Positions 8,466 to 16,491 of a stretch of DNA of 64,000 bases are shown piece by piece (positions within the stretch are counted from its first letter, which is position 1; the number at the start of each line of letters is the position of its first letter). The position numbers were made by a program, and so were the translations under genes. The notes beneath the pieces were generated by a model, which made no database searches, had not been told where the DNA came from, and worked only from the letters and a program-made list of their open reading frames with translations. Origin of the DNA: Antiquaquibacter metalliresistens (GTDB taxonomy: Bacteria; Actinomycetota; Actinomycetes; Actinomycetales; Microbacteriaceae); the NCBI RefSeq assembly GCF_029211225.1, contig NZ_JARGEM010000007.1, positions 83,805 to 147,804 of the forward strand, written 5' to 3'.

Positions 8466-9208
8466 CTGACCTGACTGGGCGACGCGCGCTCGTCACCGGG
8501 GGAGCGAGCGGCATCGGCGCGGCGTGCGTGCGAGCCCTCGCCGCCGCGGGTGCGCACGTGATCGTCGCCGACCTCGACGGGGGCGCCGCCGGGCGGCTCG
8601 CCGACGAGATCGGCGGGGAGGCGTGGCAGGTCGACCTGACCGACACGGCGGCGCTGGCATCCCTCGACCTCGACATCGACGTGCTCGTGAACAATGCCGG
8701 CATCCAGCACGTGAGCCCCATCCAGGACTTCGACCCCGCCGCGTTCTCGCGGATCATCGATCTCATGCTCGAGGCGCCGTTCCTGCTGATCCGCGCCGCG
8801 TTGCCGAAGATGTACGAGCGCGGCTTCGGACGGGTGGTGAACATCAGCTCGGTGCACGGGCTGCGCGCCTCGCCCTTCAAGTCCGCCTACGTGGCGGCCA
8901 AGCACGGCCTGGAGGGCCTCTCCAAGGTCACCGCGCTCGAGGGCGGTCCGCACGGGGTGACGAGCAACTGCGTCAATCCCGGATACGTGCGAACGCCCCT
9001 GGTGGAGAAGCAGATCGCCGACCAGGCGAAGGTGCACGGCATCCCGGAGTCCGAGGTCGTGGAGAAGGTGATGCTCACCGAGAGCGCGATCAAGCGACTG
9101 CTGGAGCCGGAGGAGGTCGCCGACCTGGTGCTCTGGCTGTGCGGCGACAGCGCGCGCATGGTCACGGGCGCCTCGTACACGATGGACGGCGGGTGGAGCG
9201 CCCGATGA
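8462..9208 (+). CDS. Short-chain dehydrogenase, 3-hydroxybutyrate dehydrogenase-like
   Basis: NAD(P)-dependent SDR of 248 aa. It carries the dinucleotide motif TGGASGIG (12-19), NNAG, the catalytic serine in NISS and the YVAAK catalytic pair (Tyr143, Lys147). The C-terminal half, with PGYVRTPLVEKQI and the TMDGGWSAR end, closely resembles bacterial D-3-hydroxybutyrate dehydrogenases, which oxidise 3-hydroxybutyrate to acetoacetate. Substrate could be another 3-hydroxyacid. Coupled by 4-nt overlaps to tetR and the first hydrolase. Confidence 0.87.
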   Translation: MTDLTGRRALVTGGASGIGAACVRALAAAGAHVIVADLDGGAAGRLADEIGGEAWQVDLTDTAALASLDLDIDVLVNNAGIQHVSPIQDFDPAAFSRIIDLMLEAPFLLIRAALPKMYERGFGRVVNISSVHGLRASPFKSAYVAAKHGLEGLSKVTALEGGPHGVTSNCVNPGYVRTPLVEKQIADQAKVHGIPESEVVEKVMLTESAIKRLLEPEEVADLVLWLCGDSARMVTGASYTMDGGWSAR

Positions 9209-10128
9209 GCGGCTATCGGCGGATCGCCGCTCCGGTGCGCGGCGGCGAGCTCGTGGCGGGCGTCTGGGAACCCGAGGGGGAGCCCGTCGCGACGGTGCTC
9301 GCGGTGCACGGCATCACGGCCTCGCACATGACCTGGCCCATGCTGGTCGATGCGCTGCCGGGCGTGCGGGTCGTCGCCCCCGACCTGCGCGGTCGCGGCG
9401 GCAGCCGGGACCTGCCCGGCCCGTGGGGCATGGTGCAGCACGCCGAGGATCTCGCGCGCGTGCTCGACGCCGTCGACGTGGAAGCCGCGACCGTGGTCGG
9501 GCATTCGATGGGGGCGTTCGCCTCCGTGCGCTTCGCGAGTCGTCATCCCGAACGCACCGAGGGACTCGTGCTCGTCGACGGCGGCCTCCCGTTGCCGAGC
9601 GTCGAGGTCAGCGATGACGAGGACGTCGCGCTGCGCCTGATCGGACCGGCGGCCGAACGGCTGCGGATGACCTTCCCCGATCGAGAGAGCTACCGCGCCT
9701 TTTGGCGCGCCCACCCCGCGTTCGCCCGCGACTGGTCGCCGTTCGTCGAGCGCTACGTCGACTACGACCTCGTCGGCCAGGAGCCCGAACTGCACTCCTC
9801 GAGCTCCATCGAGGCGATCACCGCCGACTCGCTCGAACTCAACGCGGATGGGGGATACCTGGCCGCGCTGCAGGGCATCGCACGGCCCATCCCGTTCCTG
9901 CGCGCGCCACGGGGCCTGCTCGACCAGCCGGAGGCGCTGTATCCGCCGGCGACCGTCGCGCACTGGCAGGCCCTGGTGCCCGAGCTGCGCGTGCACGAGG
10001 TTGCCGACGTCAACCACTACACGATCCTGATGACCGCCCATGGCGTGGCCGCGGTGGCCGCCGTGGTGCGTGACGTGCTCGATCACCGCACCGAAGAATC
10101 CACCACCAGGCAAGGGAGCCCGACATGA
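9205..10128 (+). CDS. Alpha/beta hydrolase
   Basis: Predicted cytoplasmic esterase or lactonase-type hydrolase of 307 aa. It has the oxyanion-hole segment VHGITASHMTW, PDLRGRGGS, and the nucleophile elbow GHSMG with Ser101; the catalytic histidine is probably in DVNHYTILM near the C-terminus. No signal peptide is seen. It sits between the SDR and a second hydrolase, with 4-nt overlaps, so it likely acts on an ester, lactone or thioester in the same pathway. Exact substrate unknown. Confidence 0.85.
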   Translation: MSGYRRIAAPVRGGELVAGVWEPEGEPVATVLAVHGITASHMTWPMLVDALPGVRVVAPDLRGRGGSRDLPGPWGMVQHAEDLARVLDAVDVEAATVVGHSMGAFASVRFASRHPERTEGLVLVDGGLPLPSVEVSDDEDVALRLIGPAAERLRMTFPDRESYRAFWRAHPAFARDWSPFVERYVDYDLVGQEPELHSSSSIEAITADSLELNADGGYLAALQGIARPIPFLRAPRGLLDQPEALYPPATVAHWQALVPELRVHEVADVNHYTILMTAHGVAAVAAVVRDVLDHRTEESTTRQGSPT

Positions 10129-11183
10129 CCCAGCAGATCCTCGACGGCATCGTGCAGCACAGCGTCACGACGCCGAGACTGACCGCGAACGTGCTCGAAC
10201 GGCCGTCCGCGACCGCCGCACGCACCGTGGTGTTCGTGCACGGCAACGTCTCCTCGTCGCTGTTCTGGCAGCCGAGCATGCTCGGCCTCGACCCCGAGAT
10301 CCGGGCGCTCGCGGTCGACCTGCGCGGCTTCGGCGACAGTCAGACGCTGCCCGTGGACGCCACCCGCGGCGTGCGCGATTTCTCCGACGACGTCGCATCT
10401 GTGCTCGACGCGCTCGGTCTGGACGCCGTGAACCTGGTCGGCTGGAGCATGGGTGGCGGAGTCGTCATGCAGTTGCTGCTCGATCATCCCGAACGAGTGC
10501 TGTCGCTGACCTTGGTCTCCCCGGTGTCGCCGTACGGGTTCGGCGGCACGCGCGCCGACGGCAGCGCGATCGACGCGGTGGGCGCCGGCACGGGTGGCGG
10601 CGGCGCGAACCCCGACTTCGTCGCACGGCTCGAGGCCCATGACACCGGTGAGGACGGACCGACCTCGCCGCGCATGGTCTACCGCACCGCCTACGTGAAG
10701 GATCCGGCCCCGCTGGCCCAGTACGAGGACCTCTGGGTCGAGTCGATGCTGACCACCAAGACCGGTCCCGACAACTACCCCGGCGACTCGACCCCGACGG
10801 ACGCCTGGCCCGGTTTCGCGGCGGGAACGCGCGGCGTGCTCAACACGATGGTGCCGAAGTACTTCGACGTCTCGGGCATCGCCGACCTCGCCGTGAAGCC
10901 GCCGCTGCTGTGGCTGCGCGGCGTCGACGACGCGATCGTCTCCGACGCCTCGTTCTTCGACATCAACTACCTCGGCCAGGTCGGGGTCATCCCGGGGTGG
11001 CCCGGGGAGGATGTCGCGCCGGCTCAGCCGATGATCCAGCAGACGCGGGCCGTCTTCGACCGCTATGCCGCGGGCGGCGGCAGCGTGACCGAGATCTCGG
11101 CCGAGGGCACGGGACATTCCTTCCACCTCGAGCGCCCCGAGGAGTTCCGCGCCGCGCTCGAGCGACACCTCATCTCCGGGTGA
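10125..11183 (+). CDS. Alpha/beta hydrolase, second in operon
   Basis: Hydrolase of 352 aa with oxyanion segment VHGNVSSSLFW, VDLRGFGDS, a nucleophile elbow GWSMGGG (Ser108) and a terminal catalytic histidine in GTGHSFHLERPEEF. It carries a larger cap region (about 140-250) than its neighbour, so the two paralogous folds probably differ in substrate. It is the last gene of the operon; ispG follows 29 nt later with its own predicted promoter. Confidence 0.85.
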   Translation: MTQQILDGIVQHSVTTPRLTANVLERPSATAARTVVFVHGNVSSSLFWQPSMLGLDPEIRALAVDLRGFGDSQTLPVDATRGVRDFSDDVASVLDALGLDAVNLVGWSMGGGVVMQLLLDHPERVLSLTLVSPVSPYGFGGTRADGSAIDAVGAGTGGGGANPDFVARLEAHDTGEDGPTSPRMVYRTAYVKDPAPLAQYEDLWVESMLTTKTGPDNYPGDSTPTDAWPGFAAGTRGVLNTMVPKYFDVSGIADLAVKPPLLWLRGVDDAIVSDASFFDINYLGQVGVIPGWPGEDVAPAQPMIQQTRAVFDRYAAGGGSVTEISAEGTGHSFHLERPEEFRAALERHLISG

Positions 11184-11200
11184 TCTTCGGCGCTCGCGGG

Positions 11201-11206
11201 TAGGCT
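11201..11206 (+). promoter_or_regulatory. Candidate -10 box of ispG (leaderless)
   Basis: TAGGCT ends 6 nt before the GTG at 11213. It would let ispG be transcribed independently of the catabolic operon that ends at 11183. Confidence 0.5.
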
Positions 11207-11212
11207 TGCGAC

Positions 11213-12361
11213 GTGCCAGCAGTCAATCTCGGGATGCCGAAGGTTCCCGAAACTCTCGCCCCGCGTCGCAAGACCCGCCAGATCCATGTCGGCAAGGTCG
11301 GCGTCGGCAGCGACTTCCAGGTCAGCGTGCAGTCCATGACGACCACGCAGACCACGAACATCAACGCCACCCTGCAGCAGATCGCCGAGCTCACCGCGAC
11401 CGGCTGCGACATCGTGCGCGTCGCCGTGCCGCATCAGGACGACGCGGACGCGCTCAAGATCATCGCGGCCAAGAGCCAGATCCCGGTGATCGCCGACATC
11501 CACTTCCAGCCGCGCTACGTGTTCGCCGCGATCGACGCCGGGGTCGGCGCGGTGCGCGTCAACCCGGGCAACATCAAGAAGTTCGACGACCAGGTGGGCG
11601 CGATCGCGAAGGCCGCGAAGGACGCCGGTGTCTCGATCCGCATCGGCGTCAACGCGGGCTCGCTCGAGCCCAGCCTGTTGCAGAAGTACGGCAAGGCCAC
11701 CCCTGAGGCGCTCGTGGAGAGCGCCGTCTGGGAGGCGAGCCTGTTCGAGGAGCACGACTTCCACGACTTCAAGATCTCCGTCAAGCACAACGATCCCGTG
11801 GTCATGGTCAAGGCCTACCGTCTGCTCGCCGAGCGCGGCGACTGGCCGCTGCACCTCGGCGTGACCGAGGCCGGGCCCGAGTTCCAGGGCACCATCAAGT
11901 CGGCGACGGCGTTCGGCATCCTGCTCTCGGAAGGCATCGGCGACACGATCCGGGTCTCGCTCTCGGCGCCGCCCGCGCAGGAGGTGAAGGTCGGCCTGCA
12001 GATCCTGCAGTCGCTCAACCTGCGCGAGCGCAAGCTCGAGATCGTCTCCTGCCCGAGCTGCGGGCGTGCCCAGGTGGACGTGTACCAGCTCGCCAACGAC
12101 GTCACTGCGGGGCTCGAGAAGATGACGGTGCCGCTGCGCGTGGCCGTGATGGGATGCGTCGTCAACGGCCCGGGGGAGGCCCGCGAGGCCGATCTGGGCG
12201 TGGCATCCGGCAATGGCCGCGGCCAGATCTTCGTCAAGGGCGAGGTCATCAAGACCGTGCCGGAGTCGGAGATCGTCGCGACCCTCATCGAGGAGGCCAA
12301 CCGGCTCGCCGCCGAGATGCCGCCCGGCGAGGTCGGCTCGCCCCAGGTCGTCACCGCCTGA
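11213..12361 (+). CDS. ispG: 4-hydroxy-3-methylbut-2-en-1-yl diphosphate synthase (flavodoxin)
   Basis: Penultimate enzyme of the MEP isoprenoid pathway, a [4Fe-4S] protein that turns MEcPP into HMBPP. The 382-aa product shows VQSMTTTQT and DIHFQPRYV in the TIM-barrel domain and the cluster cysteines in SCPSCGR and [10 protein letters not shown] in the C-terminal domain. It belongs with dxr at the left edge, but a ten-gene operon separates them here. Confidence 0.96.
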   Translation: MPAVNLGMPKVPETLAPRRKTRQIHVGKVGVGSDFQVSVQSMTTTQTTNINATLQQIAELTATGCDIVRVAVPHQDDADALKIIAAKSQIPVIADIHFQPRYVFAAIDAGVGAVRVNPGNIKKFDDQVGAIAKAAKDAGVSIRIGVNAGSLEPSLLQKYGKATPEALVESAVWEASLFEEHDFHDFKISVKHNDPVVMVKAYRLLAERGDWPLHLGVTEAGPEFQGTIKSATAFGILLSEGIGDTIRVSLSAPPAQEVKVGLQILQSLNLRERKLEIVSCPSCGRAQVDVYQLANDVTAGLEKMTVPLRVAVMGCVVNGPGEAREADLGVASGNGRGQIFVKGEVIKTVPESEIVATLIEEANRLAAEMPPGEVGSPQVVTA

Positions 12362-12416
12362 CGCCCCGCCCCCTCGCGGAGAGGAGGGGCCGGCACCGGC
12401 GGGCAGCGCCCGCGAC

Positions 12417-12422
12417 TAGCAT
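12417..12422 (+). promoter_or_regulatory. Candidate -10 box of proS (leaderless)
   Basis: TAGCAT ends 6 nt before the GTG at 12429. The preceding GC-rich stretch (about 12366-12391) contains an imperfect hairpin that could end ispG transcription. Confidence 0.5.
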
Positions 12423-12428
12423 TGCCGG

Positions 12429-14195
12429 GTGGTAACTCGACTCTCCCAGCTGTTCGTCCGCACCCTCCGCGAGGACCCCGTCGACGCCGAGGTGGCCAGC
12501 CATCGCCTGCTGGTGCGCGCCGGGTACATCCGCCGACAGGCCCCTGGCATCTTCGCCTGGCTGCCGCTGGGCCTCAAGGTGCGCCGCAAGATCGAGAACA
12601 TCATCCGTGAGGAACTGGCGGTGTTCGGCGCCCAGGAGGTGCACTTTCCGGCGCTGCTGCCGCGCGAGCCCTACGAGCTGACCGGACGCTGGACCGAGTA
12701 CGGCGACGGCATCTTCCGCCTCAAGGACCGCAAGGGCGCCGACTACCTGCTCGCCCCGACGCACGAGGAGGTCTTCACCCTGCTCGTGAAGGACCTGTAC
12801 TCGAGCTACAAAGACCTGCCGCTGTCGATCTACCAGATCCAGGACAAGTACCGCGATGAGGCACGGCCCCGCGCGGGCCTGCTGCGCGGCCGCGAGTTCT
12901 CGATGAAAGACAGCTACTCGTTCGACTACACCGACGCGGGGCTGGATGCCTCGTACCAGCAGCACCGCGACGCCTACGAGCGCATCTTCCAGCGCCTGGG
13001 TCTCGAGTACGTGATCGTGCAGGCGGATGCCGGTGCCATGGGCGGTTCGCGCAGCGAGGAGTTCCTGCACCCCACCCCGATCGGCGAGGACACCTTCGTG
13101 CGCTCCGCCGGGGGATACGCGGCCAACGTGGAGGCGTTCACCACCGCGGCGCCGCCCGCCCGCTCGTTCGAGGGGCTCACCCCCGCCGAGGTGCTCGACA
13201 CCCCCGACGCGCCCACGATCGCCACCCTCGTCGCGCTCGCCAACGAGAAGCACCCGCGGCCGGACGGTCGCGCGTGGACCGCGGCGGACACCCTCAAGAA
13301 CATCGTGCTCGCGCTCACCGACCTGGAGGGCAACCGCGAGCTCGTGATCGTCGGGCTTCCCGGTGACCGCGACGTCGACCTCAAGCGTGCCGAGGTGGCG
13401 TTCGCGCCGGCCGAGGTCGAGGCGGCGACCGAGGCCGATTTCGCGAAGCATCCCGCGCTCGTCAAGGGCTACATCGGGCCGTGGTCGGAGGAGGGCGCGG
13501 TGCTCGGGGAGAAGTCGATCACCGGTATCCGGTATCTGCTCGACCCGCGTGTGTTCGAGGGCAGCGGCTGGATCACGGGGGCCAACGAGCACGGTCACCA
13601 CGTGTTCGGCCTCGTCGCCGGGCGGGACTTCGTCGGCGACGGCGTCGTGCAGGTCGGCGAGGTGCTCGCGGGCGATCCGGCCCCCGACGGCTCGGGCCCG
13701 GTGGAGCTCGCGCGCGGCATGGAGATCGGTCACGTCTTCCAGCTCGGCCGCAAGTACGCCGAGGCGCTGGGACTCAAGGTGCTCGACGAGAACGGCAAGC
13801 TCGTCACGGTCACGATGGGCTCGTACGGCATCGGCGTCACGCGCATCATGGCGGTGATCGCCGAGTCGAATCACGACGAGAAGGGCCTCATCTGGCCGAG
13901 GAACGTCGCCCCCTTCGACGTGCACGTGATCGCCGCGGGGCGCGAGGAGCTCGTGTTCGAGACCGCCGAGGCGCTCGTCGCCTCGCTCGAGGAGAGCGGC
14001 TTCGACGTGCTCTACGACGACCGCCCGAAGGTGTCGCCCGGCGTGAAGTTCGGCGATGCCGAGCTGCTCGGGGTGCCGCTGGTCGTCATCGTCGGGCGCG
14101 ACGCCGCCGAGGGCCGCGTGGAGTTCTGGGATCGCGCGAGCGGCGAACGCCGTAGCGTCGGTCTCGACGAGGTGGGCGCGGCGCTCGTCGGCTAG
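12429..14195 (+). CDS. proS: Prolyl-tRNA synthetase
   Basis: Charges tRNA-Pro in translation. The 588-aa length and the start [15 protein letters not shown] fit the bacterial-type class II enzyme with an inserted editing domain between motifs 2 and 3 (roughly 220-400). Motif 2 is visible around [20 protein letters not shown] and motif 3 near [16 protein letters not shown]; the anticodon-binding domain follows from about 485. The GTG start has a TANNNT box 6 nt upstream. The stop overlaps the convergent gene by 4 nt. Confidence 0.96.
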   Translation: MVTRLSQLFVRTLREDPVDAEVASHRLLVRAGYIRRQAPGIFAWLPLGLKVRRKIENIIREELAVFGAQEVHFPALLPREPYELTGRWTEYGDGIFRLKDRKGADYLLAPTHEEVFTLLVKDLYSSYKDLPLSIYQIQDKYRDEARPRAGLLRGREFSMKDSYSFDYTDAGLDASYQQHRDAYERIFQRLGLEYVIVQADAGAMGGSRSEEFLHPTPIGEDTFVRSAGGYAANVEAFTTAAPPARSFEGLTPAEVLDTPDAPTIATLVALANEKHPRPDGRAWTAADTLKNIVLALTDLEGNRELVIVGLPGDRDVDLKRAEVAFAPAEVEAATEADFAKHPALVKGYIGPWSEEGAVLGEKSITGIRYLLDPRVFEGSGWITGANEHGHHVFGLVAGRDFVGDGVVQVGEVLAGDPAPDGSGPVELARGMEIGHVFQLGRKYAEALGLKVLDENGKLVTVTMGSYGIGVTRIMAVIAESNHDEKGLIWPRNVAPFDVHVIAAGREELVFETAEALVASLEESGFDVLYDDRPKVSPGVKFGDAELLGVPLVVIVGRDAAEGRVEFWDRASGERRSVGLDEVGAALVG

Positions 14196-15004
14196 TCGGC
14201 GAGCCCCAGTTCTTCGGCGAACTCGGCGCGGATGCGTTCGCGGATCGCCACGAACTCGGGGAACTCCCAGAAGTACGCGAGCTTCGCCGCCACGACGCTG
14301 TCGCCGACGGGCTCGTCCTCGAGCACGAAGGTCATGAAGGTCTCGGCGAAGTCCTCGACGGTGTTGGTGGCGGCGTAGTCGCTCACGAAGTCCTCCTCGT
14401 GCTCGAGGTAGAACTCCCACGCGACATCGGCGTCGACGTTGTCGAGCGCCGGAGCAGCATCCCCGTACTGGTCCCAGAACGCCCGCTGGAATCCGAGGAG
14501 ACTGGAGCCCTCACCCGCGCAGCCCTCGTCGAGCTGCAGGCCCGGGCAGTCGGTCGCCTCGATGTCGAGCTCGTCCGTGCTGAGGCTCAGGATGTGGGCG
14601 TACTCGTGGATGAGCGTCGCGATCAGCTGCGACTCGTCCTCGCTCGTGGCGAGGTTCGCCGCCAGCACCCAGTACACCGGCTCGTCGTCCTGGTACACGT
14701 AGGCGAGCGTGTCGCTGTCCGGGGCGTCACCCACCCGGTACTGGATCATCACCTCGGCGGCGAAGTCGAGCGTGGTCACTCGAGTGAAGGTCTCCCACAC
14801 GCTCGCGGTGAGCCCCGTCGCCGCCGGTTCGAGGCTCCCGTCCTCGAGCACCGAATACACCTCGACCGTGCCGAAATCGTCGTCTTCCTCGACCGCGACG
14901 GCGTTCGAGAGGTCGCCGCCGGGGGCAGCGAACCAGATGATCGCGGCGACCGCGGCGAGGGCGAGCACGAGCAGGCTCGCGACGATGATGATGATTCTGC
15001 GCAC
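14192..15004 (-). CDS. Membrane-anchored zincin-like putative metalloprotease
   Basis: Not a family I can name. The 270-aa product has an N-terminal membrane anchor or signal (about 3-26, rich in I, V and A), an acidic linker, then a domain with HEYAH (133-137), the HExxH zinc motif of metalloproteases. A later segment [15 protein letters not shown] (about 209-223) gives glutamates suited as a third zinc ligand. Cysteines near 153 and 162 could form a disulfide, so the domain is probably extracytoplasmic. The GTG at 15004 is the only start giving the anchor. It sits between proS and nusA, where rimP might be expected. Proteolysis is inference. Confidence 0.75.
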   Translation of the reverse strand: MRRIIIIVASLLVLALAAVAAIIWFAAPGGDLSNAVAVEEDDDFGTVEVYSVLEDGSLEPAATGLTASVWETFTRVTTLDFAAEVMIQYRVGDAPDSDTLAYVYQDDEPVYWVLAANLATSEDESQLIATLIHEYAHILSLSTDELDIEATDCPGLQLDEGCAGEGSSLLGFQRAFWDQYGDAAPALDNVDADVAWEFYLEHEEDFVSDYAATNTVEDFAETFMTFVLEDEPVGDSVVAAKLAYFWEFPEFVAIRERIRAEFAEELGLAD

Positions 15005-15026
15005 GACATCAATCTAGGGGTCACGC

Positions 15027-15032
15027 TAAACT
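15027..15032 (+). promoter_or_regulatory. Candidate -10 box of the nusA-infB operon
   Basis: TAAACT lies about 60 nt before nusA, leaving a leader with a GCGGAGG ribosome-binding site near 15081. No clear -35 was seen. Confidence 0.4.
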
Positions 15033-15093
15033 GGTCACGACGCCGTCGGCCGCCGCCGACTGAGCCACACATCCTGAATAGCGGAGGCCCTCA

Positions 15094-16074
15094 GTGGAGA
15101 TCGACCTGAGCGTGCTGCGCCTCATGGAGCGCGAGCGAGAGATTCCCTTCGAGGAGCTCGTGCAGATCATCGAGCAGGCGATTCAGACCGCATACCTCAA
15201 GCACATCGGTGAGACGGATGCCACCAGGGCGCGCGTCGAACTGGACCGCAAGAGCGGCAAGGTCTCGATCTTCGTGCCGGAGCTCGACGACGAGGGCGCG
15301 GTCGTCGGTGAGGCGGAGGAGAGCCCGGACGACTTCGGTCGCATCGCCGCCTTCGCCGCGAAGCAGGTCATCAACCAGCGCCTGCGCGACATCGGCGACG
15401 ACAAGGTGCTCGGCGAGTTCAAGGGACGCGAAGGCGACATCGTCGCCGGCATCATCCAGCAGGGCCCCAACCCGCGGATGATCCACGTCGACCTCGGCAC
15501 GATCGAGGCGATCCTGCCGCCCGAAGAGCAAGTGCCCGGCGAGGACTACGCGCACGGCACCCGCATCCGCGTCTACGTCACGGCGGTGAGCAAGGGGCTC
15601 AAGGGTCCGCAGATCACGGTCAGCCGCACCCATCCGGCGCTCGTGCGAAAGCTGTTCGCGCTCGAGGTGCCGGAGATCGCCAGCGGCATCGTCGAGATCA
15701 CCTCGCTGGCCCGCGAGGCCGGTCACCGCACCAAGATGGCCGTGCGCGCGACCGAGCCCGGCGTGAACGCGAAGGGTGCGTGCATCGGCGAACTCGGCCA
15801 GCGCGTACGCGCCGTGACCGCGGAACTCAACAACGAGAAGATCGACATCGTCGACTACTCCGACGACCTCGCGACCTTCGTGTCCAACGCGCTGTCTCCG
15901 GCGAAGGTCACCAGCGCGTTCGTGATCGACGAGGCGACGAAGGCCGTTCGCGCCCTCGTCCCGGACTACCAGCTCTCGCTGGCGATCGGCAAGGAAGGCC
16001 AGAATGCGCGGCTCGCGGCGAAGCTCACCGGCGCTCGCATCGACATCCAGCCGGACAGCGTTCTCGAGGGCTGA
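15094..16074 (+). CDS. nusA: Transcription termination/antitermination factor NusA
   Basis: RNA-polymerase-binding factor controlling pausing, termination and antitermination. The 326-aa product has the N-terminal RNAP-binding domain (1-105), an S1 domain (about 110-180, from LGEFKGREGDIVAGII) and two KH domains (about 200-320, including GACIGELGQRVRAV and SLAIGKEGQNARLAAKL). The length is normal for actinobacteria, which lack the E. coli C-terminal repeats. GTG start with GGAGG upstream. First gene of the nusA-ylxR-infB-rbfA group. Confidence 0.96.
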   Translation: MEIDLSVLRLMEREREIPFEELVQIIEQAIQTAYLKHIGETDATRARVELDRKSGKVSIFVPELDDEGAVVGEAEESPDDFGRIAAFAAKQVINQRLRDIGDDKVLGEFKGREGDIVAGIIQQGPNPRMIHVDLGTIEAILPPEEQVPGEDYAHGTRIRVYVTAVSKGLKGPQITVSRTHPALVRKLFALEVPEIASGIVEITSLAREAGHRTKMAVRATEPGVNAKGACIGELGQRVRAVTAELNNEKIDIVDYSDDLATFVSNALSPAKVTSAFVIDEATKAVRALVPDYQLSLAIGKEGQNARLAAKLTGARIDIQPDSVLEG

Positions 16075-16130
16075 GTTTCCGAGCGCGAGTTCGCTCCCGG
16101 CGTCTCGCCGCTGCGCAGGCAGGGGGTAAG

Positions 16131-16403
16131 ATGGAACCCGCAAGAACGTGCCTCGGTTGCCGTTCCCGTGATGATCGCTCCGCTTTGCTGCGGGTGGTGG
16201 CGCGCGATGGCCGAGTGGTTCCGGACCAGTCCGCGAGCCTGCCGGGCAGGGGAGCGTGGGTTCATCCCACGGCCGCCTGCATCGAGGCAGCCGTCAAGCG
16301 TCGGGCCTTCGGGCGGGCGTTGCGGCACGAGCGTCCGCTCGTGGCGGACGACGTGATTGCAACCGTCGTCGCCGAGCGCGACAAGAACGAACAGGCAGAT
16401 TGA
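16131..16403 (+). CDS. ylxR: YlxR/RnpM family RNA-binding protein
   Basis: Small protein of 90 aa between nusA and infB. It starts MEPARTCLGCRSRDDRSALLR, the YlxR signature, and has the GRGAWVHP motif in the middle. Members bind RNA; in Bacillus the homologue RnpM has been linked to RNase P. The ATG at 16131 was chosen because it begins right at the conserved region. It starts 56 nt after the nusA stop. Confidence 0.93.
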   Translation: MEPARTCLGCRSRDDRSALLRVVARDGRVVPDQSASLPGRGAWVHPTAACIEAAVKRRAFGRALRHERPLVADDVIATVVAERDKNEQAD

Positions 16404-16451
16404 CCCATGGACAACTGATGAGCGCCTCGAAATGAGAGCCGTCCGCTAATC

Positions 16452-16476
16452 GCCTGCCCCCTGTCCGGGCGCAGGC
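16452..16476 (+). other. Stem-loop just upstream of infB
   Basis: GCCTGCCCC (16452-16460) pairs with GGGCGCAGGC (16467-16476), one bulged base and a 6-nt loop. It ends 7 nt before the AGGAG site (from 16483) of infB. No T-run follows, so it may be a pause, attenuator or processing signal rather than a terminator. Confidence 0.4.
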
Positions 16477-16491
16477 TCAGACAGGAGAAAT

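Noticed and set aside
12351..14420. 689-codon minus-strand frame opposite proS
   Set aside because: Antisense shadow of ProRS; no ribosome-binding site, no motifs.
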